Source: Vibrio pomeroyi (lineage in GTDB: Bacteria > Pseudomonadota > Gammaproteobacteria > Enterobacterales > Vibrionaceae). From it: a DNA stretch of 64,000 bases. The stretch is taken from positions 124,001 to 188,000 of the forward strand of contig CP090855.1 in NCBI GenBank assembly GCA_041879425.1. The letters run 5' to 3'. Under the pieces are notes generated by a model. The model saw only the letters and a program-made list of their open reading frames with translations. It was not told where the DNA came from and made no database searches. Within the stretch, counting starts at the first letter, position 1; each line of letters starts with the position of its first letter. Shown here piece by piece: positions 53,577 to 63,175 of this stretch. A program made the translations under genes and the position numbers.

Positions 53577-53604
53577 AACCTACTGACTTAAGTAGGTTTT
53601 TTTG
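53577..53604 (+). terminator. Terminator of the patatin operon
   Basis: AACCTACT-GACTTA-AGTAGGTT is an 8-bp stem followed by six T's. Confidence 0.9.
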
Positions 53605-53709
53605 TTTCAAACAGACGAATTCATTTCACTATTATTATTCTGACAGAGTAGATATTTCGTCAACCTGTGATAATTTAAATACATAACGACTAAAAGTAAG
53701 CACAACAAA

Positions 53710-54624
53710 ATGAATTTCAGCATTGAACAACTTCTCGCGTTCGTTACCGTTTATGACCAGCTCTCTTTCAGTAAAGCTGCCGTTAAGCTCAACAAGCACA
53801 GAACGACAATCGGACAGGTGATTACAAACCTTGAAGACCAACTCGCAGTAAACCTTTTTGAAAGAGTCGGTCGCTCGGTAGAACCCACAGAAGACGGGCA
53901 TCTTCTTTATCACTATGCCAAGCAAACCATTGAGCAAGCACGTACATTTGACAAGGTTGCGTTGAGCCTCTCTTATGGGGGATTAGAAAACATCACAATC
54001 GCTTATTCGAGCGTGATTCCTCAACGTGTCCTTGTCGATATTCGAAAGCAACTCAAACGTGATTTCCCAATGATGCGAGTTAACTTTCTCGTTCGTAATA
54101 AGAAAGCGATTAAACAAGGGATACAGGATGGTGAGTATCACTTCGGTTTGGTTAATGTTCACGATAGTCGTGCAATGCACAGTTTAGACGCCACTTTTTT
54201 AGGTCATATTGAATTCTATCCGTTCGTACAAAAAGGCGGTGAATTTACCAATTTAGACAAAGAAGACGTACTGGTTGCTTTAAGAAACTCGAAACAGTTT
54301 GTACTGAGATCCCTGATTGAAGAAGGAATGTCGGAAAAAATCGTTGTAAGTTCAGACCACGAAGAGATCGATCAACTTGCGTTGGTGATCAAAATGGTGG
54401 AAGAAGGCTTGGGTTGGGCACTTTTACCTAAATCATTTTTCTCTGATCCAGAGTCTTCTCAATACGAAATTGAACCTATTCAAGCAGCAGAGTTGTTTGA
54501 AGGATTCAAATTTGGTTTCGCCCTGTGGTGCCCTCATTCGAAACAGGTCAGTGATATCAAGAGCTCTTTGACTTCAGTGATTTCAAAATACCGAGAGCGA
54601 TTAATCAGTAGTTACCGGCCGTAA
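53710..54624 (+). CDS. LysR-family regulator
   Basis: A 304-residue LysR-type regulator with an N-terminal winged helix (SIEQLLAFVTVYDQLSFSKA; GQVITNLEDQLAVNLFERVG) and an effector domain. It is not divergent from any gene, so its target is unclear; the patatin operon upstream and the barrel gene downstream are possible. A terminator follows. Confidence 0.88.
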   Translation: MNFSIEQLLAFVTVYDQLSFSKAAVKLNKHRTTIGQVITNLEDQLAVNLFERVGRSVEPTEDGHLLYHYAKQTIEQARTFDKVALSLSYGGLENITIAYSSVIPQRVLVDIRKQLKRDFPMMRVNFLVRNKKAIKQGIQDGEYHFGLVNVHDSRAMHSLDATFLGHIEFYPFVQKGGEFTNLDKEDVLVALRNSKQFVLRSLIEEGMSEKIVVSSDHEEIDQLALVIKMVEEGLGWALLPKSFFSDPESSQYEIEPIQAAELFEGFKFGFALWCPHSKQVSDIKSSLTSVISKYRERLISSYRP

Positions 54625-54710
54625 CTTTTTATTTATTTCAATAGTTTCTTTATATTTGAAAGGTTTATATGTATTAATTCTTAACCGTCACTTACACAGT
54701 TATTTCCCCA

Positions 54711-54735
54711 AAAGGCTCACTTAGAGCCTTTTTTT
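54711..54735 (+). terminator. Terminator of the LysR gene
   Basis: AAAGGCTC-ACTTA-GAGCCTTT forms an 8-bp stem followed by T's. Confidence 0.9.
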
Positions 54736-54784
54736 GTATCTGCGTTCTGAGCCTCACCTCGTTAGGAAAGGTCATATTTTGATG

Positions 54785-54940
54785 GGTTTGACCCTCTATA
54801 TGAGAGTAGGGCAAAACCACTGTTTGACCTATTCTAGTCCTGTTGATTAAGGACCCCCTTTATTGGCAATAAGTGTTTAATTTCTATGTTTACTGCAAGG
54901 ACGCAGACTTTCGGCCGGGTTTCATTACCCGGCCTTTTTT
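54785..54940 (+). ncRNA. Structured leader RNA ending in a terminator before an outer-membrane gene
   Basis: Between the LysR terminator and the barrel gene lie three hairpins: GGTTT/AAACC enclosing CCCT/AGGG (54785-54818), GTCCT/AGGAC (54837-54854), and a perfect GGCCGGGT-TTCATT-ACCCGGCC with six T's (54913-54940). The last is a full intrinsic terminator 14 bp before the gene's ribosome binding region. It could be an attenuator, a new riboswitch or a free small RNA. No peptide leader or known class is recognised. Confidence 0.5.
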
Positions 54941-54954
54941 ATGAGGCCAATCTT

Positions 54955-56106
54955 ATGACTCGCTGCGGCGGATTTGTTCTTCTTTCCTGCTCTCTATTTA
55001 CAACTTGTTCTTTAGCATCGTTTTATGATCCTGTTGATGGTCAATTTGATATGGGGCATCACCTTGCAGAAAATGCCCATGGCTTTTTGCCTATTCCGAT
55101 TTTGATTACCGAACCTGCGGTGGGTTACGGTGGCGGTGTAGCTGGCTTGTTTTTACACGAGACAGATGAAGAAAAGCGACAACGAAAGCAGGCAGCGCTA
55201 TCTGCTATTGATGGTGGTGCGCAGCTTGTTCCTTCTGCCATGTCAGTGGTTGGCGCAGTAGGTACAGAAAACGAGACTTGGTTTGTTTTTGGTGGTCACA
55301 GACGTTCATGGATGAATGACTCTATCCGTTATATCGGTGGTGGTGGCTTTGGTGTTGCGAATTTGGATTTGTACACATCTATCGATTGGGCGCCGATTGA
55401 CCAAGACATAAGAATAGGCACATCGACCTCCGTTGCGGTACTGTCTCAAAAGGTACAGTTTAGAATCGGCAATACACCTTGGATGTTGGGTATAAAACAA
55501 TTATTAGCAAAGTCTGAGATTGAATTTGAGAATACTCTTTTAGATAAAATCTTGGGCAATGAATCGGTCACTTCAGGCTTAGGGCTAGAAGCTGAATATG
55601 ACACGCGAGATAACTTATTTTATCCAACCAAAGGCTATAAGTTGTCTGCGGATTACATGATTTACGATGATGCTATCGGTAGTGATTACAATTACCGTAA
55701 CTTGAATATTGATGGAGAAGCTTATATCCCAATTACCAATAAATGGACATTAGGCTTGGCCGCAAACTATCAAAATTTCGAACAGCAAGATCTGTTTGTA
55801 TCGCCCACTGCAAAACCGTATGTTTCTTTGCGTGGTGTGTCGTCTTACCGTTATCAAGGTGATGAGATTGAAACAATCCAAGGTCAATTGACGTATAGCA
55901 TTAACCATCGTTGGAAGGTTTCTGGATTCTACGGTTCAGGAACTGCAAAACAAGATAGTAGTATAAGTCACGATAATACCGTGGATGCAGGAGGTGTGGG
56001 GTTCCGATACCAAATCGCAAGACGTTACGGTTTACACCTTGGAATGGACTACGCGCAAAGCCATGAAGAACGCGCTATCTACTTTAATATCGGTAGTGGC
56101 TTTTAG
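54955..56106 (+). CDS. BamA/surface-antigen-family outer-membrane barrel protein
   Basis: A 383-residue protein with a signal peptide and an Omp85-like C-terminal barrel without POTRA domains. Conserved parts are EYDTRDNLFYPTKGY, the LRGVSSYRYQGDE motif (Omp85 RG-x3-YR signature) and a terminal aromatic FNIGSGF. The first 23 codons of the longer open frame overlap the terminator hairpin, so I chose ATG 54955, which has TGAGG upstream. It has a His-rich start (DMGHHLAENAHG). The function is unknown; transport or patatin-linked secretion is possible. Confidence 0.82.
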   Translation: MTRCGGFVLLSCSLFTTCSLASFYDPVDGQFDMGHHLAENAHGFLPIPILITEPAVGYGGGVAGLFLHETDEEKRQRKQAALSAIDGGAQLVPSAMSVVGAVGTENETWFVFGGHRRSWMNDSIRYIGGGGFGVANLDLYTSIDWAPIDQDIRIGTSTSVAVLSQKVQFRIGNTPWMLGIKQLLAKSEIEFENTLLDKILGNESVTSGLGLEAEYDTRDNLFYPTKGYKLSADYMIYDDAIGSDYNYRNLNIDGEAYIPITNKWTLGLAANYQNFEQQDLFVSPTAKPYVSLRGVSSYRYQGDEIETIQGQLTYSINHRWKVSGFYGSGTAKQDSSISHDNTVDAGGVGFRYQIARRYGLHLGMDYAQSHEERAIYFNIGSGF

Positions 56107-56136
56107 AACAACCCAAAACTTGAATTTTTCCCAAGA

Positions 56137-56160
56137 AAAAGGCGCTAATCAGCGCCTTTT
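56137..56160. terminator. Bidirectional terminator between two convergent genes
   Basis: AAAAGGCGCT-AATC-AGCGCCTTTT is a perfect 10-bp stem with T tracts on both strands. It serves the barrel gene on plus and the PhnA-family gene on minus. Confidence 0.9.
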
Positions 56161-56188
56161 CGTTTTCTATCACTTTCTTGTAGCAAGA

Positions 56189-56746
56189 TTACTTCTTACG
56201 GCAGAACTCAGCGATTACGTACATTGATTGACCGCCGTTTGTTTTACCAGAAACAAGCTTAGGATCGTCACCAACGCTGATGCCACGGATAACAGTACCT
56301 TGCTTAATCACTTGGTTAGTACCTTTGATTGGCAGGTCTTTGATTACTGTTACGTCGTCACCTTTCTTAAGTTCAACGCCGTTCACGTCAAGAGGCTTGT
56401 CATCAGCAGACATACCGATTTGTGCCCAAACTGACGTTTCTTCTTCAAGGTACATCATGTCTAGCGCGTCTTGAGCCCAGCTTTCTGTGTTCAGACGAGT
56501 AAGTTGACGCCATGCAGTTACTTGAACTGGCGCTTCTTGACTCCACATGCTGTCAGTTAGACAACGCCAGTGGTTGATATCTTTAGGATCGTCAATCTCA
56601 CCAAGACATTTGTCACATACCATGATGCCGTGATCCACTGTTACGTGGCTGTGTGGCGGCACTGCGTATGCAGTAAGAGAAGAATCAGAACCACATAGTT
56701 CACATTTAGATTGGCAGCGTTCTAGCATAGTAGCTTCAGAAGACAT
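56189..56746 (-). CDS. PhnA-family zinc-ribbon protein
   Basis: The 185-residue protein has an N-terminal zinc ribbon (CQSKCELCG and later CDKC) and the C-terminal PhnA domain (DVNGVELKKGDDVTVIKDLP). This family includes PhnA/YjdM, once linked to phosphonate use, though the biochemical role is unsettled. I chose ATG 56746 because the protein's conserved part starts there; the open frame extends 16 codons further. It is monocistronic. Confidence 0.86.
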   Translation of the reverse strand: MSSEATMLERCQSKCELCGSDSSLTAYAVPPHSHVTVDHGIMVCDKCLGEIDDPKDINHWRCLTDSMWSQEAPVQVTAWRQLTRLNTESWAQDALDMMYLEEETSVWAQIGMSADDKPLDVNGVELKKGDDVTVIKDLPIKGTNQVIKQGTVIRGISVGDDPKLVSGKTNGGQSMYVIAEFCRKK

Positions 56747-56971
56747 AATGGACTCACATTTATTAGGTATTAAATTTACGTGGCTATTATCCACTTTATT
56801 TACAATAAAGAAAGAGGTCGTACGGTATTCTGTCTTGATTAATTTTAGCTGAGATCAACCATTTGTGTTTTAAAGTTTTATGTAAACGGTTAACTAGGGG
56901 ACTTGTTCGAACGACAGAGACAAAAAATGCCAGCGGTTAGGCTGGCATTTGGTTTCATTTAGAGTTCGTTA

Positions 56972-59404
56972 CTATTCCAATACAGAATCGGTAATAGACG
57001 CTGCAGTTAAAGCGTTATCTATTAAGAAGTCGACAGCTTGTGTCTGCATGCTAACGTGATGGTTTAAATCTAATGGTAGAGGCGTAGTGTCATCTTGCGG
57101 AGCAACAAATGTACTATGGTCAGCCTCTTTGCCAAACTTAACAAAGTCGTTGGTCCCGTTTGGCGTTGTGTTGCTTGCATCTATAACGGTTAAGCCAAGT
57201 TTTGTAGCAAGTGGTGTAGTTCCTGCAAACGGGGCATCCGCAACGGTGTTTGGCACCGTTTCGTCACCTTGCACTTGCCCCATGTAAATTGGCATCTGAG
57301 TAGGATCTTCTAGCAAGTAATCAGCGTTTGTGTAAGGGTCAATAGTATCTAACACGGTTTGTGCCGCATATGCAAACTTTTGAAATGCTGCGGTCATTGC
57401 TGCTTTTTGTACCGCAGTCGCTTGATCATAAAACGTTTTATAACAGGCTTGATCTGTTAAACCTGTACAGTTTGCGCTGGTGAAACTTGCGTATTCGGTG
57501 GAAGCACCCAAAGCTACGTTATGCTTAACTTGTGGGCCAAAGTTAGTTGAACCTAGTAGAAGGTTAGATATTTGACCGCCAGAGTTTTCGATAGCGGCAG
57601 CACTGAATGAATAGAGAGCATCCGCAGTTGCGCTACCTAACGTACGGTTAGAGGATGCAACTGCAGTTGTTCCAACAATTCCACCTAACGAATGACCTAG
57701 AAACTTAACTTGTGAGCCTGTCGCGATGTTAAATCCCTTCAAAGGTGAACTAGCAAGTAAACCTGCTTGCAAAGAAGCGGTTAACGATGCTCTTAAGCCC
57801 ATGACGTCTAACGCACTTTGACGAACGTTGTCGCGAGCTACAGGCAGGTTAGCGAGATTCAAATAAGCTAACACATCTGCGTTTGCTGAACGGGTATCAT
57901 CTAGACTGCGCGTACCATGTATTGGTAAGTCAATTGCGATAATAGCAACGCCAGCTCTCGCTAAGTTGTAAGCGAACGCATAAGCATTTTCTTTAGCAGA
58001 GGTTATACCGTGTTGGTAAATAACCACATCAGTAGGATCTGCACCATTAGGTGTAAATAACAAGAATTCGACAGATTCTAATGATTTTACCTGAGGAACT
58101 GGAGAGTATTTCGTAATAACCCTTTCGCTATCAAGCGGTGAGCCATCTGCTAGAGTAAGGTTTAGGCCAACCAGTTTAAGCTGTTCTGTTTGGTCAGTCG
58201 CTAATACACTAGTGTCGATACCTGCAGCAACTAATTGAGCAGCCATATTAGCTTGCTCGCTAGCATCGCTTAAAGCGTTTGATACTTTAGCTAAACTAGG
58301 CATACCTGATTCAAATGGCTGAGAATTCCATTCGCTAGTATTGGTTTCTAGGTAATAAGGTAACTGAACAAAACCCTGAGTAACATCAACGTTGTCAGTA
58401 CCACCGTATAGCCCGTTAATCGCCCCCTTTAGAGTAGCGATAGTTGTCGCGTCGCCACCCGCAACATATTTATCAAAGTCTGTATCGTTTGCTAATGCTG
58501 TAGTGAACAGTTCTGTAGAACCGAATTGCATTGTGTAAGCTGCCGTAAGATCGACAGAGTTAGGGTTTGCGCTGCCTTTCCAGACACCATTTAGGTTTGT
58601 CGCTGCCAATCCTGTTGCCGTAGCACCTTTAGTAGCAAATAGCGTGTCTCCTACAGACTCAGTGGTAAACCAAGTTGAATAAATGATGTTCTCTGTATCT
58701 AGGTTAATTGCACCTGCTGCTGTCGCGCCAGCGAAGATCTTCTCAACCCCTTGAGTGACTTGTTGAGCTTGCACAAGGCTACCTTCGGTATAAATCACTG
58801 CACTCGATTTAAGTGCTGCGTAACTTGCTGACATACCAACAGGGTCACCATTCACATCCGTAAGTTCATTTGACAGTGCCAACACGTATTCACTGGATGC
58901 ATCAAGTGAATCTTTAAATTCGATCGTGAACGTGTCGGTTGCAGAACTAGATTCGACCTCAAAATCATTACCTAGAGTCAATACCTTTGTAACACTTGGC
59001 GTGGTCTCAGATGTAAGTGAACCACTAAGTTTTAAAAGATAAACGCCACCAGTCGCAGCACCATCCGCTAATCCAGCACCTTCAAAATCCATGATGATTG
59101 GCATTGAAGTTGACCAGCCATCCATTGTATTCATTGCGGCAATAGGGTTGGTTAATGACTCGTCACCGCCAGTCGGTAAACCAAGTGTCCCATCGGTAGC
59201 ATCCATTAATGCGAAGCTAGTAAGAGGAACTGCAATATCAGCACCGGTTAGTTGAAACTTGATGCTCGTTGCTTGTGCAAGTGAATCTTGAATATATTGC
59301 TCATATTGAATCGTTGTTGAAGCACCCGAGCTAGATGTGTCATCACCACAACCAGCAAGAAACATAGCTGACGCAAGCAGCGAAACATTAAATAACTTTT
59401 TCAT
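56972..59404 (-). CDS. volA: VolA-like surface lipoprotein lipase
   Basis: This 810-residue lipoprotein (lipobox LAGCGDD) has an alpha/beta-hydrolase domain in its C-terminal half with the elbow GHSLGG, nucleophile Ser572, a VIYQHG oxyanion strand, and likely acid and His in the last 150 residues. It resembles V. cholerae VolA, a surface lysophospholipase A whose gene pairs with fadL. Here it lies 13 bp behind fadL. The model is that VolA frees fatty acids from host lysolipids and FadL imports them. The acidic residues after the Cys may promote surface display. Confidence 0.88.
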   Translation of the reverse strand: MKKLFNVSLLASAMFLAGCGDDTSSSGASTTIQYEQYIQDSLAQATSIKFQLTGADIAVPLTSFALMDATDGTLGLPTGGDESLTNPIAAMNTMDGWSTSMPIIMDFEGAGLADGAATGGVYLLKLSGSLTSETTPSVTKVLTLGNDFEVESSSATDTFTIEFKDSLDASSEYVLALSNELTDVNGDPVGMSASYAALKSSAVIYTEGSLVQAQQVTQGVEKIFAGATAAGAINLDTENIIYSTWFTTESVGDTLFATKGATATGLAATNLNGVWKGSANPNSVDLTAAYTMQFGSTELFTTALANDTDFDKYVAGGDATTIATLKGAINGLYGGTDNVDVTQGFVQLPYYLETNTSEWNSQPFESGMPSLAKVSNALSDASEQANMAAQLVAAGIDTSVLATDQTEQLKLVGLNLTLADGSPLDSERVITKYSPVPQVKSLESVEFLLFTPNGADPTDVVIYQHGITSAKENAYAFAYNLARAGVAIIAIDLPIHGTRSLDDTRSANADVLAYLNLANLPVARDNVRQSALDVMGLRASLTASLQAGLLASSPLKGFNIATGSQVKFLGHSLGGIVGTTAVASSNRTLGSATADALYSFSAAAIENSGGQISNLLLGSTNFGPQVKHNVALGASTEYASFTSANCTGLTDQACYKTFYDQATAVQKAAMTAAFQKFAYAAQTVLDTIDPYTNADYLLEDPTQMPIYMGQVQGDETVPNTVADAPFAGTTPLATKLGLTVIDASNTTPNGTNDFVKFGKEADHSTFVAPQDDTTPLPLDLNHHVSMQTQAVDFLIDNALTAASITDSVLE

Positions 59405-59417
59405 GTTTTAAGTCCGT

Positions 59418-60677
59418 TTAGTTGAAGGTGTAGTTCATTTGAATTGCAGAAAGGTAGGCAACTGCGTCACCAGAGAACTCAAGCTCTTGGCCAAGTTCGT
59501 TCGTTTCTGTGAAATCACCATCTTTGCTTTGTACAAGGGCAAAACCGGCATCAATAGATAGGTTAGGGCTGTATTGGTAAGTTAAACCTGCGCTGTACCA
59601 GAAACGGTCGCTATCAGGAATACTCAACGTCGCTTCACCTGCTTGCTCGTCATAAGCAAGACCTGCTCTTAATGTCCATGCTTGGTTCAACTGGTAAGTA
59701 GCACCCAGTGAATAACGGTTATTGTCGTCGTAATCTTCGGTCTTTTTAAAACACTCACCACTTGCGCAATCTGAGCTCGTCGCTTTGAGTTCTTTAAAGC
59801 TACTCCAACCCGTTTGTTGCCAGCCGTAATGGATAGCCCATTGATCGGTGAGTTGGTGGAAAGCTGAAATCTCAATGATCGAAGGTAATGTAATTTTTAG
59901 ACGACCGGTTGTGGTCGTTGCACTCCCTTGGACGATGCTACCCGTGTAATCGCTGAAGTCGCCATCATCAAAATCTAGGTCCACTTCTGAACGATATGCG
60001 ATAGAGAATCGATTGTTTTCGTTTAGCTCATATAACGCGCCTACGTTCCAACCAAATGCAAAGGTTTCGCCTGTCATGCTAATCAGTTTTGTAGAAGCAG
60101 GATCGCCAGTGATGTTCGATATAGAACCCTGGTGACGATTAAGTTCGGCCTCTGCGTAAACAAGGTTTGCACCAGCACCAACACTGAATTGGTCATTAAT
60201 TCGATACGCCACATTCGGGTTCAGGTTCACTGACACAAGTGAAGTATCACCGGCAAGATCACCCGCATAAATATCGTCTGGGTAATCGGTAGCAACTCCA
60301 TAGTTAGAGAACATACCAATGCCCCATGCCCATTTGTCATTGATTGGGCTGATGTAGTAAGCAGCCGGAACCACTTGCAAAGGTGCAACATCTTTCGAGA
60401 CTTGGCTTTGACCGCCAGAACCTGGGACATTGTTTTGAGTGATATCTACCTCGGGATCAACGATAGAAACCGCGCCTGAAAACTGTGCTGTATCAAATAG
60501 GGTCATTGCGGCGGGGTTTCTCGCTAGTACACTCGCGTTATCAGCTACTGCACCTTCACCTGAAAAGGCGCGACCAAGACCTGAGGCAGAATGCTCAGCA
60601 ACTTGGAAACCAGCCGCAAGTGAGTTACATGCAAATAGTACTGAAAGTGAAACGAGAGAGCGTTGTATTGTTTTCAT
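59418..60677 (-). CDS. fadL: Outer-membrane long-chain fatty acid transporter
   Basis: A 419-residue FadL-family barrel with a signal peptide (cleaved at LAA before GFQVAEHSA), the conserved ARNPAAM segment and a terminal YTFN. It imports fatty acids. I chose ATG 60677 because GGAGGG lies 6-8 bp upstream and the signal is clean; the open frame runs 30 codons further with no sensible sequence. First gene of a fadL-volA operon. Confidence 0.92.
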   Translation of the reverse strand: MKTIQRSLVSLSVLFACNSLAAGFQVAEHSASGLGRAFSGEGAVADNASVLARNPAAMTLFDTAQFSGAVSIVDPEVDITQNNVPGSGGQSQVSKDVAPLQVVPAAYYISPINDKWAWGIGMFSNYGVATDYPDDIYAGDLAGDTSLVSVNLNPNVAYRINDQFSVGAGANLVYAEAELNRHQGSISNITGDPASTKLISMTGETFAFGWNVGALYELNENNRFSIAYRSEVDLDFDDGDFSDYTGSIVQGSATTTTGRLKITLPSIIEISAFHQLTDQWAIHYGWQQTGWSSFKELKATSSDCASGECFKKTEDYDDNNRYSLGATYQLNQAWTLRAGLAYDEQAGEATLSIPDSDRFWYSAGLTYQYSPNLSIDAGFALVQSKDGDFTETNELGQELEFSGDAVAYLSAIQMNYTFN

Positions 60678-60883
60678 CCTTGACCCTCCTAGGGCATCGA
60701 ATTTCGTTATTATGGTTTGAAAACACACTGAGCATTTTTGGTGTTGAAGCTCTAATGTAAATGGCATGTTAAATTCATGTTTTATATAAAGTCAAAGAAA
60801 GAGTTGTTATTTTGTGAGGTTATGTTTTAAAGGGGCGGCACTTTAACATCAATAATATAAATATAATCAATGATTTATTTGTG

Positions 60884-60903
60884 GTTGGAGGTGTGACCAG
60901 AGT
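60884..60903 (-). promoter_or_regulatory. Possible FadR box upstream of fadL
   Basis: On the minus strand ACTCTGGTCACACCTCCAAC matches the FadR core CTGGTCNGACCW at all but one position. It lies about 210 bp upstream of the fadL start in the 358-bp gap. FadR represses fadL in E. coli, so the site is plausible, but the distance is long. The rest of the gap (60678-61035) holds no other feature I can support. Confidence 0.4.
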
Positions 60904-61035
60904 GTTTATGCATTGTTACGGTATAAATAGTGTTCAATAGCTCAATATGTAACAACTTTGTTTCTGTTTACCGCCATTCGCTAAATCGGCATAATATCGA
61001 CTCATTTTGATAGTCATTAAATTGGAATTTTTAGT

Positions 61036-62118
61036 TTGGAATTACTCGCGATAGAGTTTCTTGGTAAACCGCTTCGTTTAGAAGGATCAATGGCAGGGTG
61101 GCAACAGTTGTTTTGGGACAACACGTTAGTGTCTCAACTGGATGCGACTTCAGAAGACGACGATGTGAGAACACACACATTTATGCTTCGTTCTGGTGAA
61201 GAAACGTTGCAGTGTCACGTTGAATCTTCGGTTCAATGGCAACCCTTTGAGATGACGTATAAAGCATCGGTTAATGGGCAAACCATTACCGAGGGAAATC
61301 GCAGCACCAAAGATATCGAACAGCAAACTCCGGTTGTGGCACCTAAGCCTGAAAAACGTTTTAGCTTGATTGGTTTGGTGTCGCTCGGAATGAAAGCGCT
61401 GAAGAGTGCTAAGTTGATTAAAGTTGTACTTGCTTCTGCCAGTTTAGCGGCATATTCATGGCTGTTTTCTATTCAGTTCGCACTGGCCCTGATCGCTTGT
61501 CTTATGTTCCATGAGTACGGCCATATCAGAGCGATGAAGTACTTTGGGATGAAGACAAAAGGGATCTACTTAATCCCATTCCTTGGCGGATTAGCGCTTT
61601 CAGACGAAAAGATTAATACTCGATGGCAAGATGTGGTTATCTCGATCATGGGACCACTGTTTGGTCTGATACTGTCGTTGATATTTACGGTCTTGTACTG
61701 GGCAACTGGCGAGATGTTCTTCGCTGGTCTTGCCGTGTTTAACGCTTTGTTAAATCTATTCAATTTACTGCCAATTTTGCCACTCGATGGTGGCCACGTG
61801 TTGAAAAGTATCAGCTTTTCGATGAACAGCGTATTGGGCATTGTACTGTGTGTCGCAGCAGCCATTGCAGGTGTCGTGTTAAGTTACCAATTGAACTTAA
61901 CCCTGTTTGGTTTCTTATTGATCATGGGTAGTGTTGAGATACTGTTCGAATGGAGAGGCCGTCATCACAGCCATTTGCTGCCATTAGACAGATACGGCCA
62001 AATCGTATCGTTCCTTTGGTATGTAGGCTTAGTTACGGGCTTAATTGGTGTTATCTGGTACTTCGCTTCAACTGGCGATCAATTACTGAGCCTACCGTTA
62101 CAGATTCTAGGCACTTAA
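61036..62118 (+). CDS. M50-family site-2 protease
   Basis: A 360-residue membrane zinc protease: soluble N-terminus (to about 105), then about eight helices. The metal motif is FHEYGHI with His159, Glu160 and His163, and the third ligand Asp251 in LPLDGGHV. It lacks PDZ domains, unlike RseP. The conserved start falls at TTG 61036 (MELLAIEF); the next ATG at 61090 would cut the conserved N-terminus. Its substrate is unknown, and no sigma/anti-sigma gene is adjacent. Confidence 0.86.
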   Translation: MELLAIEFLGKPLRLEGSMAGWQQLFWDNTLVSQLDATSEDDDVRTHTFMLRSGEETLQCHVESSVQWQPFEMTYKASVNGQTITEGNRSTKDIEQQTPVVAPKPEKRFSLIGLVSLGMKALKSAKLIKVVLASASLAAYSWLFSIQFALALIACLMFHEYGHIRAMKYFGMKTKGIYLIPFLGGLALSDEKINTRWQDVVISIMGPLFGLILSLIFTVLYWATGEMFFAGLAVFNALLNLFNLLPILPLDGGHVLKSISFSMNSVLGIVLCVAAAIAGVVLSYQLNLTLFGFLLIMGSVEILFEWRGRHHSHLLPLDRYGQIVSFLWYVGLVTGLIGVIWYFASTGDQLLSLPLQILGT

Positions 62119-62182
62119 CGCATATCTATAACTGAGTGACTTGTTCATAAAAGCGTAGAGTCACCCAACACAAACAAAATGA

Positions 62183-62214
62183 AAAACGCCCTAACCATTT
62201 GGATAGGGCGTTTT
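62183..62214. terminator. Bidirectional terminator
   Basis: AAAACGCCCTA/TAGGGCGTTTT is a perfect 11-bp stem with a ten-base loop (CC/GG pairs inside), with A/T tails on both sides. It serves the M50 gene (plus) and the M48 gene (minus). Confidence 0.88.
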
Positions 62215-62247
62215 AATATCTGCGATTCTAACTTGTACATTCGTCAA

Positions 62248-63036
62248 TCAAACTTTGCAATTTGGTTTAGCTACGTTCGATTGAGGCAGTGTCGTGATCT
62301 TAGTTTGTAGATCTTTAATTCGGGTACTGTGAGAAGGGTGCGTCGAAAGCAATTCTGGTGGTTGACTGCCGCCTGATGCTTTCGCCATGTTCTTCCATAA
62401 ATCAACACTCTGGTTTGGATCAAACCCGGCTTTAGCCATGTACTCTAGGCCAACAATGTCAGCTTCAGATTCTTGAGTTCGACCATAAGGCAGAATCACA
62501 CCATATTGAACCCCCAAGCCTAATGCGGCCATGGTCATGCCTTGATACTGTTTGTATTCTGATGAGCCTAGAGCAACACTGGTGATCGACAAACCTGTAT
62601 TGGCGAGTTGTGATTGTGATAGGCGTTCGTTACTGTGGTCAGCAAGAACGTGCGCCACTTCATGTCCGATAACCGTTGCCAGTTGGTCTTGGTTTACCGC
62701 AACATTGAGTAAACCCGTGTAGACGCCGATTTTTCCGCCTGGTAGAGCGAACGCATTCACTTGGTCGCTATCAAAAACCACAACTTCCCATTCACTAAAG
62801 CCTTGCTTAGGAATGTGTTGAGTAATACTGTTCGCTACGCACTGAACATAAGCGTTGGTTTTTGCATCTTTACTGATGGGTTGCTCTTTCTTCATTTGTT
62901 CGAAAGACTGTGCCCCAAGCTGAGACATATCTTGATCTGAAAACAGCAGCAGTTGGTTTCTTCCTGTCGGTGAAGCGCTACACGCGGTTAGGCCTGCAAG
63001 AGTGAGAAGCGAGGCAAACTTCGTCCATGACGTCAT
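62248..63036 (-). CDS. loiP: M48-family metalloprotease lipoprotein, LoiP-like
   Basis: A 262-residue lipoprotein (lipobox LTAC) with an M48 peptidase domain: HEVAH in GHEVAHVLADHSNE binds zinc and the second Glu is in ESEADIVGLEYM. It resembles E. coli LoiP (YggG), an outer-membrane-attached protease for damaged proteins. I chose ATG 63036, with GAGGA upstream, since it starts the lipoprotein signal; the open frame extends 11 codons further. Confidence 0.88.
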   Translation of the reverse strand: MTSWTKFASLLTLAGLTACSASPTGRNQLLLFSDQDMSQLGAQSFEQMKKEQPISKDAKTNAYVQCVANSITQHIPKQGFSEWEVVVFDSDQVNAFALPGGKIGVYTGLLNVAVNQDQLATVIGHEVAHVLADHSNERLSQSQLANTGLSITSVALGSSEYKQYQGMTMAALGLGVQYGVILPYGRTQESEADIVGLEYMAKAGFDPNQSVDLWKNMAKASGGSQPPELLSTHPSHSTRIKDLQTKITTLPQSNVAKPNCKV

Positions 63037-63175
63037 ACAATATCCTCTGTGTATTCGGTTTTTATGCATGTTAACATCAACTTGCGTAATAACTAAGGGC
63101 TGTAAGATAACTAACAGCCAGTAATATAGAAAAAGCTATGCACGCGATAACAAGATCAATAATTAAGGAACCCAC

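Noticed and set aside
54886..54954. Upstream extension of the outer-membrane barrel gene by 23 codons
   Set aside because: It is translated from the terminator hairpin and lacks signal-peptide features; ATG 54955 has TGAGG and a signal peptide.
60678..60767. Upstream extension of fadL by 30 codons
   Set aside because: GGAGGG and a clean signal peptide mark ATG 60677; the extension has no sensible sequence.
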